NCBI GenBank assembly: GCA_037903355.1
Contig: JBAJFE010000057.1
Coordinates: forward strand, 299,880-363,879
From: Trichuris trichiura
Taxonomy: Eukaryota; Nematoda; Enoplea; Trichinellida; Trichuridae
DNA length: 64,000 bases
Direction of reading: 5' to 3'
The position numbers and the translations under genes are program-made. The notes below the pieces were generated by a model. It did not search any database and was not told the origin of the DNA. It saw only the letters and a program-made list of their open reading frames with translations. Below are positions 34,470-46,600 of this stretch, piece by piece. Position 1 is the stretch's first letter, and every line of letters starts with the position of its first letter.

Positions 34470-37400
34470 TTCCATAATGGAGGTAGGCGCAGCCGCTTCG
34501 GTGACGTTCTTCTCCCTCGCGGCTGTACGTTCGGCTTGCAACAATTTTTCCTGAAAATCAAACGAGCGCACAATCAGAAAAATAAGCTAAAGCAAAATGC
34601 CCACTTCCTTCTCTAAGTCGGCTAGCCTTAGATGGAGATGCTCTTTTTCTTTGTCAAAATCCCGCTTTTTCGCAAGCAATTCCTCCTGCAAAGTTTACCA
34701 TATTACAATACGTAACAATCTCCAAAAAAGTCTACTAATATTTTAAAACATCTAATTCTGCTCGCTGCCGGCGGCGAGCACTTTTACGCGTACGCATTCC
34801 AATTGAAAATCATTATGCTCGTTGGTTTTTGGCGGGAAAACTAATTATAACCAACTAAAGGAGCGAATGACAAAATAACTTATTGTCCAGAAGTTATATA
34901 TACATACAAACTACGTATTGTTTTCTATACATACGTTTATTATTAATATTTAAAAAAGTTGACTTATTTTACTTTACTATACCATTTCAAGTTTATGCTA
35001 TTCAATTATGCTTCGATGTAGCTTTCCAGCTTATACTTACATCCTGCCATGTTTAACGTTGCAGCATCCCAAACAGGATGCCTTTATGGCCCCGAAAATT
35101 GCGCGAATAAGCAATGTTTTCATGGCAAGTTAACGGAGCGCATTTCTTAAAACTATACGTTACTATTGTAAAGCGGTAATGTGAATTTTATGGCCCTAAA
35201 TTAAGCAATATTATGTATGTAAATTTTACGAGTTCCGGCATAGTCGACACGTCGATGGGTGCCAGCCTTTCTTGCAAATCAATAAAAAAAACTTTGCAAC
35301 AGATTTGTCTTTCAAAATTTGCATACGCAAAGAATTGTTGTTTACTTTGCAGGCTTTGGTGGGTTGGTCAAAACTTTTTTTCTAAACTAAAAAATGAACA
35401 GTGAACTACCGATGGCTGAAAAATGCATAATTTTTGCATTTCAGCCAATGAACCTCAACGACCTACCGTTGACCTTTCGTGATAGTCATGTTCGTTGGCC
35501 ATACGAGCTACTCGTAGGCCCTCTCAGGCCGTGATCAACCCTCTGTAAAGCTCCGGCAACCCTAAGCCCAAGCTGGCGTATAAACATTACCTTTAGGCTT
35601 AGCTGACGGATGGATAAACGCTAAGAAATCATCGAACATGAGCATCACGAAAGGTCAACGGTAGCCTGATATTGGTTCGATGACTGAAGAGCTGAAAATT
35701 TAAATTCAGACCTTCGAGAAGGGCATATAAACCCTCTCCTCAACGACATTCACCATCTTTGTACTAATGAAAATGCAAATTTTCAAAAGCTCGAATTAAT
35801 AAAAAAAAACTAAGGCCGTAAAGGAAAAATTAAGAATGGAAGAACAAAATTGCTCCGCAAGAATTCCATCTTGCGGTTTGGCGGCAAAGAGCGACGAGTC
35901 AGTGGGCTCATTCGGTCTTTGTTCGCCAATTGTACGACTAATTTGCATATTTTGTTTTTTAAAGTCAAGGAGCAACGGAACCGCTTAACGAAAATGAGAG
36001 CGCTTAAGAGGCGCGTTTGCACGCGATGCGTTGGATTCCCAATTTCGTCACGTACAATGCGTTCGTCCAACTTTTGCATCTTCTCCTTTAGGTCATTTTC
36101 TTGGGATGTACGAATTCTTTCGTAGGTCAAAGTGGACAGCGAAATTTCCGTTTTTAGATCTTCAACCTAAGCAAAAGTTGAAAAGCGTAAATTAGCATAA
36201 CCAACTTCAAACGAAGCGCAAAATGCGACCGGCACCTCGGCTTGATACTCGAGCACGCGCTTGAAGCTTTTTCGTTGCTTATAGTCTTGTTCTAATGTTT
36301 TCTGCTTGGCGACAACTTCTTTTAGCTTCGTTTCAAGCTCGTCCCGTTCAGCCTACGAGTTCATACTTGAGCAATGGATGGAAACGGCGGGAAAATCGCA
36401 CCTGTCCGTCCGCGTTGGATAATTCAGCGGATGACAAGGGCGACTCTGTCGACAAACTTTCCAGTCGATTTTTCAACGTCATCACCAGACGAGTAGTCGA
36501 ACAATTCTCAATTTGCATTTCTTTCAGACGAAGTTCCATATTACGCACAGTTTCATTTTTTGTCTTTACTTCCATTTCGACTTCGTCATTTTCCAACTCG
36601 AGACGTCTCAGGTACAAAGCCATCATGTTACTCGAATTGTATAACTGAAACTCGTTGTCTTTGGAAGTGGATATTTCAGTTTTAAGCTTCATAAGATTAG
36701 ACATATCCATTGAAGATCTTTGCTGGGCCATCGCGAGTTCTTCCTTAGCTTTTTCGGCAGCAGCTATGCACATTTCGTGTTCCAGCAATAGAGCGCAACG
36801 TATTTCTTTGATCTTGACACATTTAGCGTTAATGGATTCTACAGAGCTTCAGGCTTAGCAACTACAAAAAATGCGGCACTTTCATTGTGCTTACGATATT
36901 CAATTTGGTGAAATCTTGCCGCTTCACCTATACGCCCAATTTCATAACGTACTTGGTCAAATCTGTACGTAAAGCCTAATAAGGACTGGTTGCAACTCGA
37001 AATGCAACTAACTACCTGTCCAGGCGATTGGACAAATCATTTCTACGCGAATCAAGTTGCTTCGAATGAAATGATCCCAAAGAATCTATGTACTTTCTTT
37101 TTTCATCCAACATTCGATTCTGCTGATCGACCATATCATTGAACCAACGAATATTCTTATCGGATAAACTTGCGCCAGAAACGATACACTCGTTTTCGGC
37201 CTAACAAAAACAATCAACTCAATACTAATCGTACAACAAAGAGACTGTACCTCCGCTTGCTTAAGTATACAGCTTAGGAATTCGCTGTTCTCTTTTACTA
37301 GCTGCAATTTTTCACCTAACTGTTTTACGCTTCTTTGCAGAAACTCTAAACCGAACTGCGCGCGGGAAAGCCAAGTTGCGCTAGCAGACTTTACCAGTTT

Positions 37401-38459
37401 CGGAGGAAACTTCTTTTAGCTTGGCTTCTTGGGCAGACGACTTCTGCGTGCCGATTTCGGATTCATTTTGCAAGATTTTCAGCATACCATTTAGCTCGTC
37501 CAGCTGGGGAAGGACTTTTTAAAGTTATAAGGCAATAACAAATCGGGGTTGCCAACTTGAGCTCTCTTTACGACTGCCCGCGCCGATTCGGTGGAACGCC
37601 GACGAACCGTACGCTCTTGAATTGTCACGCCTACAAGATACAGTGATTCGCAGGTAAGCAAGAAAAGCCGGGAAATACCCGCTGAACGCAAATGACTTAT
37701 TTGCTTTTGGATCCGACGAATCAGAAGTGCCTGCGTTTTCAACGCTTCCAAGGCATTTCGCGTTCCTTGGCAACGAACACTTTGCTCCAAAGCTTCTCTC
37801 GTACCTGCGCAAAAGGCGTGCCCAAGGTTTGTTGTCAACAAGAATTGGCAAGAAGCAAAAGCAGTACGCGACTTAATTTTCAAAAACAGTATCTCGACAA
37901 TCTTGTGCGCAGCGCAAAGCTGCTCCTCCGCTTCTTTATATCTAGAAAGCTCTCGGATAGCTTTCAAGAGTGGATCACGAAGCGAATACCGACCTTTTCA
38001 AACAAACAAGTTCTTGGCTACGCGTATCCTCCAAAGAGTTAAGCAGCGCGTCACCTTCTTCGCAAAGTTGCTTCATATTACGCGTGTCATGAGATTTTTC
38101 GCGCGCTTTCGACTGGAAAAAGTGGAAAATTAACTGTACGATAAAAAAAGGGAAAACTACGCACTGCAGCTTGCCCCACCAATTGCACAAGGCTATACTC
38201 GAAAAGCCACTTGTTGTAAGCATCCCGAGAGCATTGCAACGACGAACGGAGTTCCTTGAATAGCTCGGCGGTATAGGGATCATTGCCTTTGGTCGCCGGT
38301 TCAAACATCACGACGGTCTGCCGGCTGCCTGGAACGTATTTGAACTTCTAAGCGAAATTGGACGCAAAACCAACAAAGTCGAATATAATCGAACTTTAGC
38401 AAGCCAGATCTCGCGCGAAACACCACGAAAGTTGTCTCCTAACCCCGAAAACAGTTCAA
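34470..38459 (-). CDS. Large coiled-coil protein, family not recognised
   Basis: At least a dozen exons encode heptad-rich sequence. The N-terminal exons are 38395-38459 (GLGDNFRGVSREIWLAK) and 38165-38347 (KFKYVPGSRQTVVMFEP, then ELFKELRSSLQCSRDAYNKW), which are not coiled coil. Next come SKAREKSHDTRNMKQLCEEG (from 38112) and IRELSRYKEAEEQLCAAHK. Coil segments follow through 37.9-34.5 kb: LDELNGMLKILQNESEIG, RWFNDMVDQQNRMLDEKRKY, AEKAKEELAMAQQRSSMD, ERIRTSQENDLKEKMQKLD, EELLAKKRDFDKEKEHLHL and EKLLQAERTAAREKN. Near 37985 the frame appears to change without a credible intron, so a base error or unusual junction is possible. A start codon upstream of 38459 was not found. Coiled-coil proteins of centrosome, kinetochore, Golgi or cilium all remain possible. 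Confidence 0.6.
35463..35664. repeat. MITE-like element with 33 bp inverted ends
   Basis: CTACCGTTGACCTTTCGTGA opens the left end and its reverse complement (TCACGAAAGGTCAACGGTAG) closes the right end, with the match extending about 33 bp with few mismatches. The 202 bp element lies in an intron of the coiled-coil gene. No clear target duplication is seen. Confidence 0.7.
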
Positions 38460-39498
38460 CTGCGAGGTAAAACGAACAAGCTGGTCATTTTTAAACTGAC
38501 AGTAGTAAAATTGAAGATGCGCAAGCGTTAACAAATAAAAAAGCATCGCTGTCATCAGAAAAAAAGAAAGAGGAGTAACAAAAACGAAAATTCCAACGAG
38601 CATTGCTTGCGCATCGTTTCCAATCTATAGGTGATTGGAAAAGAGTGAAAATGCTGAAAAACTGCAAACTTGCGGAAGTAGCGTAGCGCAGGCATGTCGG
38701 ACTGGCATCCCGCTCAAAGGACGCAGCACGAAATAACCGAACAATCGCAAAAAGCGTTTTGCATTTAGAACAGTTTTGATTTCTGAACAATGTGTTTGTT
38801 TTTTGATGCGTACAAGTTTATACTGTCATTTAAAAATCCGTTCTTTTGTTAAACTACCTCATTTTTTTGCATTCAAAAACACAGCTAACAGTGCTCTGGG
38901 GGACCCTCGGGGGACCCACGTTTTGACGTGGCTGGCGTGACGTACTTTGCTTTCTGAAAATTTCCCTAAAGCAGCTGCGGAACGTTACAGTTTTGGAGCT
39001 TGAAGAGAAGCACTTTAGCATCAAATCGTGGCGTTTTTCTGAAAATCCACTTTCGTTCTTACGGCCGAACGCTGATGCTTAGAACCTGACAATCATTAAA
39101 TAACTTTTAACTTAACTTGATAATCATTAGTGCGACTGAAATCATTTACTGTACGAATGCGCGGTAACCGGCTGGTTGGTAGCGGTTCGTCGATGGGGAT
39201 GCTTTTTTGACAGCCGCTTATTCATTTCCGTCGGAACGTTGGTTTGGCCTAATGGTGTTAATTTAAGCTGGAAGAACCAGCCACATTGTTCAACACAGTG
39301 CAGAAGTTGCCTACAGGTACGGTAAATACTTTTTAGAACGGAAACGTGTAACCTTGACGCCGTCATCCGCTTGACGCTTGGTTCAAAATGGCGCCTGATG
39401 ACCCATAGACTTGAAGCCGTTAAACTTGCGCGCTACTGAGGCCGCGTAGTCAAGATATGATGGCCTTTTTTGGTGCTTGACTGTGGGTATACTTTACC
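38460..39498. other. Intergenic, no supported gene
   Basis: Minus frames at 38491-38790 and 39142-39366 are open but have no motif or supporting splice sites. Upstream exons of the coiled-coil gene may be here but were not identified. Confidence 0.4.
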
Positions 39499-39711
39499 CT
39501 ACGCAATAACGCCAAAGGGTTCTGCAGTTTTTACCCCGAAACTGATTCGCCTTAATTCGTCCGTTGTAGTCTTTTCCTTTGCTCTTGCTTTAAATCTCTT
39601 GGCCTGTATGCTCTGAATTGTTGCTCTCGTTTTGGGGCCGTTCAAATTCATCGCGCTGGAAGAATAGCGAATCAGCTTCAGAGTAAAAACGACAGCACCC
39701 TTTGCCGCCAT
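39499..39711 (-). CDS. Small basic protein, 70 aa, hypothetical
   Basis: From ATG 39711 the frame reads MAAKGAVVFTLKLIRYSSS, then a Lys/Arg-rich middle (AKRFKARAKEK), ending FGVIA-TAG. The N-terminus has the look of a mitochondrial targeting peptide, and small basic mitochondrial ribosomal proteins have this composition, but I cannot name a family. An in-frame upstream ATG at 39750 is possible. It is divergent from NECAP, whose start is 418 bp away. Confidence 0.4.
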   Translation of the reverse strand: MAAKGAVVFTLKLIRYSSSAMNLNGPKTRATIQSIQAKRFKARAKEKTTTDELRRISFGVKTAEPFGVIA

Positions 39712-40128
39712 TGTATGGGGCCAAATATACCGTATGACCAGCAGTCGCACACCAAAAGGCAGGTATACCCTAACTAGCTAGGCGGGGCGTCAAGTTAAAC
39801 GCTGTCCTTTTCGGAATATGATTTTAATTTAGCGAGCGCTAATTAAAACTTTAAATCAAACACTTTGTGCTTTAAATCTTTTGGCAAGGTTAGTCGCTCT
39901 GCTAATCAAGGCACGACAGGTCATATTTTCTCTTCGGAGAAGTCCAAGAATTATTTTTTTACATTAGGATGCAGCTTGTACGCACGACGAACGAACATTA
40001 TTTCACCAATCCAGCCTACCGATCGTATAATTGGCTTACTTCAACGAACAGTACAGTACGACTCTTCCTGCCTTGTAAATGACACTCAGGTACTACCCTT
40101 GCTGTACTTGAAGGGTTGGGTCCAATCG

Positions 40129-41094
40129 ATGGAGGATGATTACGAGCGCGTACTCTTGATCAAGTCCGAAGTTTTCGTTTACCGAATTAGCGTGCAAGCG
40201 GTTGGTCGTGGTCATAGGTAAATTGTGCAGTAAATAGTTTTCCTTACCGCGTCGGCCTCGTAGTCGACCGACCAGCAGTAACAGCCGAAAGAGACTGCTC
40301 TTTTAGGGCGGCTAATTGGAAGCTGGATAATCCCGACTGGGTTGGCCGAGCCAGGCTCGTTTCCATTGGTTCCAAAGTGGTACTCAAATTGGAGGATAGG
40401 ACAACCGGTACGTCGACTTCGACTGCGACTGAAATGATAGCATTCGTTTCACGTTCGCGCAGGAGCATTGTTTGCCAAGTGCCCCATTGACAGTTATCCA
40501 AGTCCAGCCGTCGAGCCGGTGCTTGATTCCAGTCGTTACTTTGTGATCAGATTGCAAGATGATTCGGGTAACCTTGCCACCTATCTTGAACATAGTTTTC
40601 CCTTACGGTAACATGCAAATGTCTTTTTCAGGCAGAACGGCTTGGATTGGTCTTGGCTTTGCCGATCGTGGAGATTCGTTCGACTTAAACGTTGCTCTTC
40701 GCGACCACTTTAGGTTCTTATTCTTGAAAATCGCCTTTTTGTTCCCGGTCTACTACTCGTGTAAAATTGGCAGGCGCGAAGAGCTCAACGAAGAAATAGA
40801 ACGCGAGCAAAATGACCCTGACCGACCAAAGTTGGATTTGGGCTTTAAGGAAGGACAAACAATCACGTTAAATATTGGAGTCTGACCTTTGCATGTACAC
40901 TTTGCGTTAAGAGTTGCGTTGTTTGTTGTTTTACAGAAACGTGCTGCTAGCAGCTCCAGCCGCCCAAAGACAACTCCAGGAGGGGATGGACCCGTTCCCT
41001 TGCTACCACCGCCGCCAGGACATTCCTTGAAGAACCGCATAAAACAAAGTAAATACATATATACATGTACCTGCACATTTCAGAAGTTGCTTAA
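40129..41094 (+). CDS. NECAP: NECAP endocytosis accessory protein
   Basis: NECAPs bind the AP-2 appendage and clathrin-coated vesicle proteins through a PH-like (PHear) domain. Seven exons (40129-40217, 40307-40407, 40463-40567, 40632-40713, 40774-40879, 40937-41048, 41084-41094) give 201 aa. Family landmarks are [93 protein letters not shown] and LLPPPPG. The protein is about 75 residues shorter than vertebrate NECAP1. With this terminal exon it ends NRIKQKVA and lacks the WVxF AP-2-binding tail. Either the worm protein has lost it or a different 3' exon is used. Introns are 50-90 bp. Confidence 0.95.
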
Positions 41095-41638
41095 TTCAAC
41101 AATGTATCCCTAAAGCGTCTGCCGCGGAATCTTCTTCCAATTTCGGTGCGACTGGTTCTCATCCGGCGTTTGAATAGCAGCTACCCTTCGGGTAAAAACA
41201 ATTGTTTCACCTTTGTTTACCCTAACAAGTCATAGCGTACTTTTTTTGCGTAGAATGTTTCGGAACATTTGCTTCGCGGTCGCCTGTTCTCCGCTTCATC
41301 CGTAGGTCAAAGAGGATCCAATGATGGACGACTGCCCAACTTTTCGGATGTATTTTCAGCAATAACGTTTTCCATCGTCTTTGGATTTTGGCAATATTCC
41401 CAAACTCTCCATCATTCTCTCTCTTTCTCTTTCGCTGTATCCCTCTCTCTCTCTCTCTGTTCTATTGTGTGCATCACCTTTAGCGGTTTCGCTAATTGGA
41501 CAACCAATGTCAGCTAGTAAAAGGTTACGCTTCGACTTTTGTTATTACCGCCCAACCGGTTGCAATCCGTTTGTTGTATTTTGTCGCTGATATTTGCATA
41601 TTGACATTTTGATAATTCGACTTTTAGAAGTAGGCGTT
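41095..41638. other. Spacer between NECAP and UBE2J2
   Basis: Both genes read rightward, 545 bp apart. It contains a CT-rich tract (about 41410-41465) and a TTTTAG acceptor ending near 41627, about a dozen bases before the UBE2J2 ATG, consistent with a spliced-leader site. Confidence 0.5.
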
Positions 41639-42606
41639 ATGCCTACGAAAGCGGGTCCGTCTAGTCTGGCCCTTTTGCGCCTTCGCAAGGACGCTGTTCG
41701 CCTAATGCGCGATCCGGTACCGTACGTGACGGCCGTACCTCTTCCTAGCAACATACTGGAATGGCATTATATTGTAGAAGGACCCAACGATACTCCTTTT
41801 GAGGGTTCCTATTGTCTCCGCGTTTAACGCTACTCATACGCATGTATATATTCTAGGGGGATTTTATCATGGAAAGCTGGTCTTTCCAGCTGATTATCCC
41901 TTTAAGCCGCCCAGCATTTACATGTTCACCCCGAATGGACGGTTTATGACAAATTGTCGCTTATGCTTATCTATAAGTGATTTTCATCCTGACACGTGGA
42001 ACCCTGCATGGTCGGTTGGCGCAATTTTAACCGGCCTCCTCAGCTTTATGGTAAGTTTCGCCTTTCCTGCTACAGTGATTTCGTATTTAAAAAAAACAAC
42101 GTATTTTTGCAGCTCGAGTCGTCTCCCACTTTAGGAAGCGTATCCACAACGGCGTCTGAAGTAAACAACCTTCTCTCTTCTTTTGTTTCCAAGTTTTCTC
42201 TTTCCTATCTTTCAGAAGAGAAAGTACGCATGCGAAAGTCTCGCGTTCAATTTGAAATCTCCCTTTGTCCGCTCTCTTTTCCCCGGCGTGGCTGCCGTAA
42301 GACTGCCTTTAGCGCTTTTCTTTTCCGCTTGCAACGATAGACCCCTTATAGAAAATGACAAAACTGTTGGAAAGGCAATCGAAAATGGCCGATCAACAAT
42401 CACGCGACGAGCAGCTGCAGTCGGTAGAAAGAATACGACCACTTTCGGTATTTCCCACTGCGCACCTGTTTTAGGCAATCGACAAGGAAAGCGAAGATGC
42501 CATTCGAGGCGGGGCCGTTGGTCCTTTATGTTCCTTATTTTTCCTTGTCATTGGTTTTATGCTTTTCGTATTTGTTGCTCGCTATGTTGTTATTTCTTCA
42601 CCGTGA
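41639..42606 (+). CDS. UBE2J2: Ubiquitin-conjugating enzyme E2 J2 (ER tail-anchored)
   Basis: This E2 acts at the ER membrane in ER-associated degradation (yeast Ubc6 class). Exons 41639-41804, 41857-42050, 42113-42160, 42216-42296, 42352-42423 and 42475-42606 give 230 aa. The UBC fold shows [46 protein letters not shown] in place of the usual HPN box (as in the J class), the active-site Cys92 in [20 protein letters not shown], and ILTGLLSFM. The C-terminus has a hydrophobic anchor ([20 protein letters not shown]) ending ISSP. The gene is a neighbour in function to NPLOC4 at the other end of the window. A dead partial copy is at 57.2-57.8 kb. Confidence 0.96.
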
Positions 42607-43959
42607 CGACACTGATGCGCCCAAATCCTTGCCAACGACATAATAAAAATTTTTTCTCCGTCTCATTGCTATCTTCTTCAGACCGATTGGTCAAGTGGCC
42701 AATTATATTTTGCTTTAATGAAGATGCTTGCCCACGTGGCTTAGCTCATCGATTTCAGCTTATCATCATGCGTCCGCCCAATTTCGACTCTATAAAAGAG
42801 ATTTTCCAATTTGCACTGTTGGCGCACGTGTCATTCATGCTGCGATGCAGCATGCTATTTTTGTGACGATGGCGGAACGTTCACCTTTCCCAGTGGTAAG
42901 TTAAACCAGATACCTTTGTTCATGTCTGCCTCATTTTTTTAGCTTAATCAGTGAGTCTTTTGTAGCAGCTAACCTTTAGAACTTACACGTTTGCTGCAAA
43001 GTAAAAGCATAGCATCTTACTTTCGATGTCCGCCGCTTTAGGTAACCGTTATTCCAGCAGCGAGCATCGGCTTTTCAATAATCTCTCTTCATTCTACGTA
43101 GTGGCTTGTATTTTGGAAGGTCTTTTACTCTCGGAAAGCCGAGCAACGTCTCGTTGTCCCACCTTCCGATTGGCGGAATTTGCGTATCAGAATAACAAAG
43201 TTACAATACGAACATTTAAGCTGTAATCGCATCCTCATCATAAAGTACGCTTCAACTGGACCTATGCAAATTGGGTTCAGGTCAGCTTGGCTTTGAAAAG
43301 AATTGGTCCTGTTGCCATATCTGCGCTCACGTATACAGCCTGTTCGCCTTAATTCCAGCATAATTGGTAAATAGGAAGCTACGTGTAGCAGCTAAAGAAC
43401 GACAAAGTGTCAATGGGCACATTGTCGCGCGGAGGGAATACTTGGCACAGTGCTAGTGGTATACACTGCTTACGACGGAGTTCGTAAGATCTGCTGCCTC
43501 TGCGGTCTACACAAGCAGTAGACTTCATGCATAGCATATAATTTAAAGACATTCCGCAGGCAAGTGTATATGGCAAAGATGGTGTCCAAGTTCTTGGATA
43601 TCTTGCCCATCACGAATGTCTTATTTATAAGCAATTTTTACCTTTTTACAAGCCGTGTATGCAAGTATATTCAAGATAAGCACTGCATGTATGCCGTAGA
43701 AACGGTAGAAGGCATAAATATTCCACGCGTGCAGTTATATACACCATGGATACTCCATCAATGCCGTAGGGAACCTACTAATGCTAAATATAAGGAATGT
43801 GTACCACGTAGAAGCTGTATTTGTTGCAACTATTTTTCTTATGCACATATATGTACCTTACATACTACACGTGTAGCATGGAAAGAGTGATCTCGCACGT
43901 CTTTTCCTTATACGCGAATTATATTGCGCCTATGTTGAGCATTTAATGAATACCTTATG
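42180..43959 (+). repeat. Segmental duplication copy A, left part
   Basis: From UBE2J2 exon 4 rightward this matches 57400-59218 at roughly 95%. It includes the last exons of UBE2J2, a TATA-like CTCTATAAAAGAG (about 42789) followed by ATGGCGGAACG, and an open frame at 43026-43226. In copy B that frame continues to 108 codons (58266-58592), whereas here a TAA interrupts it. No known gene is recognised in the shared part beyond UBE2J2. Confidence 0.9.
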
Positions 43960-43961
43960 TA

Positions 43962-46598
43962 CAGTTGGCCTTCGTTATCCGCGGATTCTATACAACGCGG
44001 TTTAACCAGCGTGAAATAGTGACATCATCTTTTCACAGAGATATGCGCACCGCTGGCCGGTATTATAATTGCACTAGTGTCGTTGCATGCCTGTGCAGCA
44101 GTGCGATCATCTGCGCGTTCGCGAAAGATTTTCTCTGCCCACAGTGCTCTCTAACCGTGCACAATGCTAATGAGGCCTTGTCATTTTTCTCACTGCTCAT
44201 TATTGCTTCGTGCGCGTTGTCGAGGCCGCGCGCTGTGCACAAATGTCAGTTTCTCCGCAGCGCGGTAGGTCTGAACTTTCGCGTCGTGTAACTGGTGTCG
44301 CATAGGAGGATGGCTGACAGAAGGCAACTAAGTGAACAGAGCGGTTCCTTTAGGGCTAAGAGATAACGTAGCGTCCTTACCCTTCATGATAAAGTAAAAG
44401 TCCTAGATCTTTTGTAAAGCGGATTGTCATGTGCCGAAGTGGGCCGCAAGATCGGGAAGAATGAATCCAGCATTCGTACGATAAAGCAGCAGGAAGCTGA
44501 GATTCGAAGAAGCGTGCATCCCGACCCTTCACTGGCGAAAAGAGCTGCTGTAGTTCGCAACAAAGTCCTCGTGAAGGCCGAGATAGCGCTAAGCGTTTGG
44601 ATAGAGGATATGTCGCGGAAGCATGTCCCTGTCGACGGGCAAGTTATTCGGGAGAAGGCGCTGAGCTTATATGAGCACTTCTCTGGCTCGGTTGCGGAGA
44701 ACGAAAGAAAAGGGTTTACTGCTAGCAAAGGATGGCTAGCCAAACACGTGAAGCGCTTTAACCTCAAGAACGTAAAGATCACTGGAGAAGCGGCATCCGC
44801 TGATTGCGTAGCTGCCTCGACGTTCCCGGAGGAATTCAAAGAGATAGTGGATCAAAAGGGATATCTCCCAGAACAAATCTTCAATTGTGACGAGACAGCA
44901 TTATTCTGGAAGCAAATGCCAAAGTGCACGTACATCCACAAGAGCGCAAGGCAAGCCCCGGGATTCAAGCCACTGAAAGATCGACTCACTCTTGTGCTCT
45001 GTGGCAACGCTGCAGGACACATGATAAAGCCCGGCGTTCTCTACCGGACTCGTAATCCTCGGTCGCTCAGAAACAAGAACAAGGATTGCCTGCCGGTCTT
45101 CTGGCAGCACAACAAGAAGGCGTGGATGACGGTTATCTTTTCTACGGAGTGGTTTAAAACCAATGCTTCATTTCTGAAGCGAAAAAGTACCTGGAAAGCA
45201 AGGGGATGGCTTTCAAGGTCCTCCTTGTAATTGATAACGCCCCCGGTCAACCGCAATCTCTTTGTTTCGCTAATGAGAACGTCGAGGTGAAATTTTTGCC
45301 CGCTAACTCGACATCACTACTACAGCCACTGGATCAGGGGGCCATAAAATGCATTAAGGCTACTTATTTTCATCTCGTATTTGGAAAGCTTCGTGATACC
45401 CTACACGCTAATGCTGATTGCGATCTTACCGGCCTGTGGAAACGTTTCTCAATTGCAGATGCTATCGCCTTCATTGCGGAGGCAGTACACGAGATAAAGC
45501 CTAGAACAGTCAGTGGTTGCTGGAAGCGTTTGTGGAGAGACGCAGTCAGTGAATGCGAGGACTTAGGTGCCATCGACGAGGAGGTCATGGGCATAGTGAA
45601 TATTGCCAAGGAGTTGGGAGGTGAGGGTTTCTCCGACATGATAGAAGACGATATCAGAGAGCACATAGAAGATTGTGGAGAACTGTTCACCAACAAGGAA
45701 CTCGAAGAACTGATGCAATCACCTACTGCCAGTGACGAGGACGTTATGGAAGATACAGAAGCTCAAACACCCTCAGATTGGACGCTGCAAAAGCTGGCCA
45801 CTATTTTCCGGCAAGCGCAGGTCCTAAAGGATATGATTGTTGAATATGATCCATCCATGGAACGTGGCATCATCGTTACATGAGGAATAACGGCTTCGTC
45901 GAAACCGCTACAGGATTTATTCGATGAAGCGAAGAAAAGGGAGAGACAGCTCCCTATAACAATGTTTTTAAATAAAGCTCCGGCAGCTGCGGAGCCTATC
46001 ATTTTAAGGCGAGAAGTTCCGCTACCAACAAGTTCAAGCAACCCTAGGGCTGGCCGGTCTCCAGGGGATCTGCGCTCACCTACAGAAAGTGGGTGAATTG
46101 TCTGATTCCTGATGCGCCAAACATTTCCGCCCGTAGACGTTTTCTTAGATGTGGATGTGTTCCATGTGATGTTCAGTACTTCTGCTTAAGTGGGCTTGTG
46201 CATTTTATATTTCTCCTGCTCTGTACCCATTCCGCGCAACACTACATCGCTTAGCTCATTAAAGCAAGGCGATTTCAAGGCGTTTAAAGAAAGATCATCC
46301 TACTTTCGTCCTTTCTTGTATGTAATGGCTTGGACTATCATGGCTAACCTGATTGGACAAGCGCATTTTCATTGATGTCATTATCACGTAGCTAGATTCA
46401 CTAGTACCAAGTTTCGAACGATCACTAGGTATGATAACCGTTCCGGAAGGAATTCAAGAGGATAGGATGAAATACCCGGCTGGAATACAAGCTATTTGGC
46501 CTCCTGCATAGCGTATCCTATACAACGCGGAATCCGTTTTACGCGGTGTAACGCTCAAAATTCGGGACGAATTAACCGCGGATAACGAGGGCCGACTG
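43962..46598 (+). mobile_element. Tigger/pogo-type DNA transposon
   Basis: The 2637 bp element has terminal inverted repeats CAGTTGGCCTTCGTTATCCG and, on the right, CAGTCGGCCCTCGTTATCCG (reverse complement), flanked by a TA on each side (43960-43961, 46599-46600). The paralogous segment near 59215 is uninterrupted and provides the empty site. The TIR sequence and TA target are those of the Tigger branch of the Tc1/mariner-pogo superfamily. Its single transposase gene is decayed. Confidence 0.95.
44310..45883 (+). pseudogene. Tigger transposase (CENP-B/jerky-like), broken
   Basis: The frame starts ATG 44310 and is cut by two in-frame TAA codons (44364-44366, 44415-44417). It is then open to about 45175, where a one-base shift moves it to the frame ending 45883. 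The order is: psq-type HTH (LSCAEVGRKIGKNESSIRTI), CENP-B HTH (KGFTASKGWLAKHVKRFNLK), then the DDE_1 domain with IFNCDETALFW, VLLVIDNAPGQP and LPANSTSLLQPLDQGAI supplying the acidic residues. Full length would be about 520 residues, normal for the family. With two stops and a shift it is not active, although the DDE residues survive. Confidence 0.93.
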
Positions 46599-46600
46599 TA

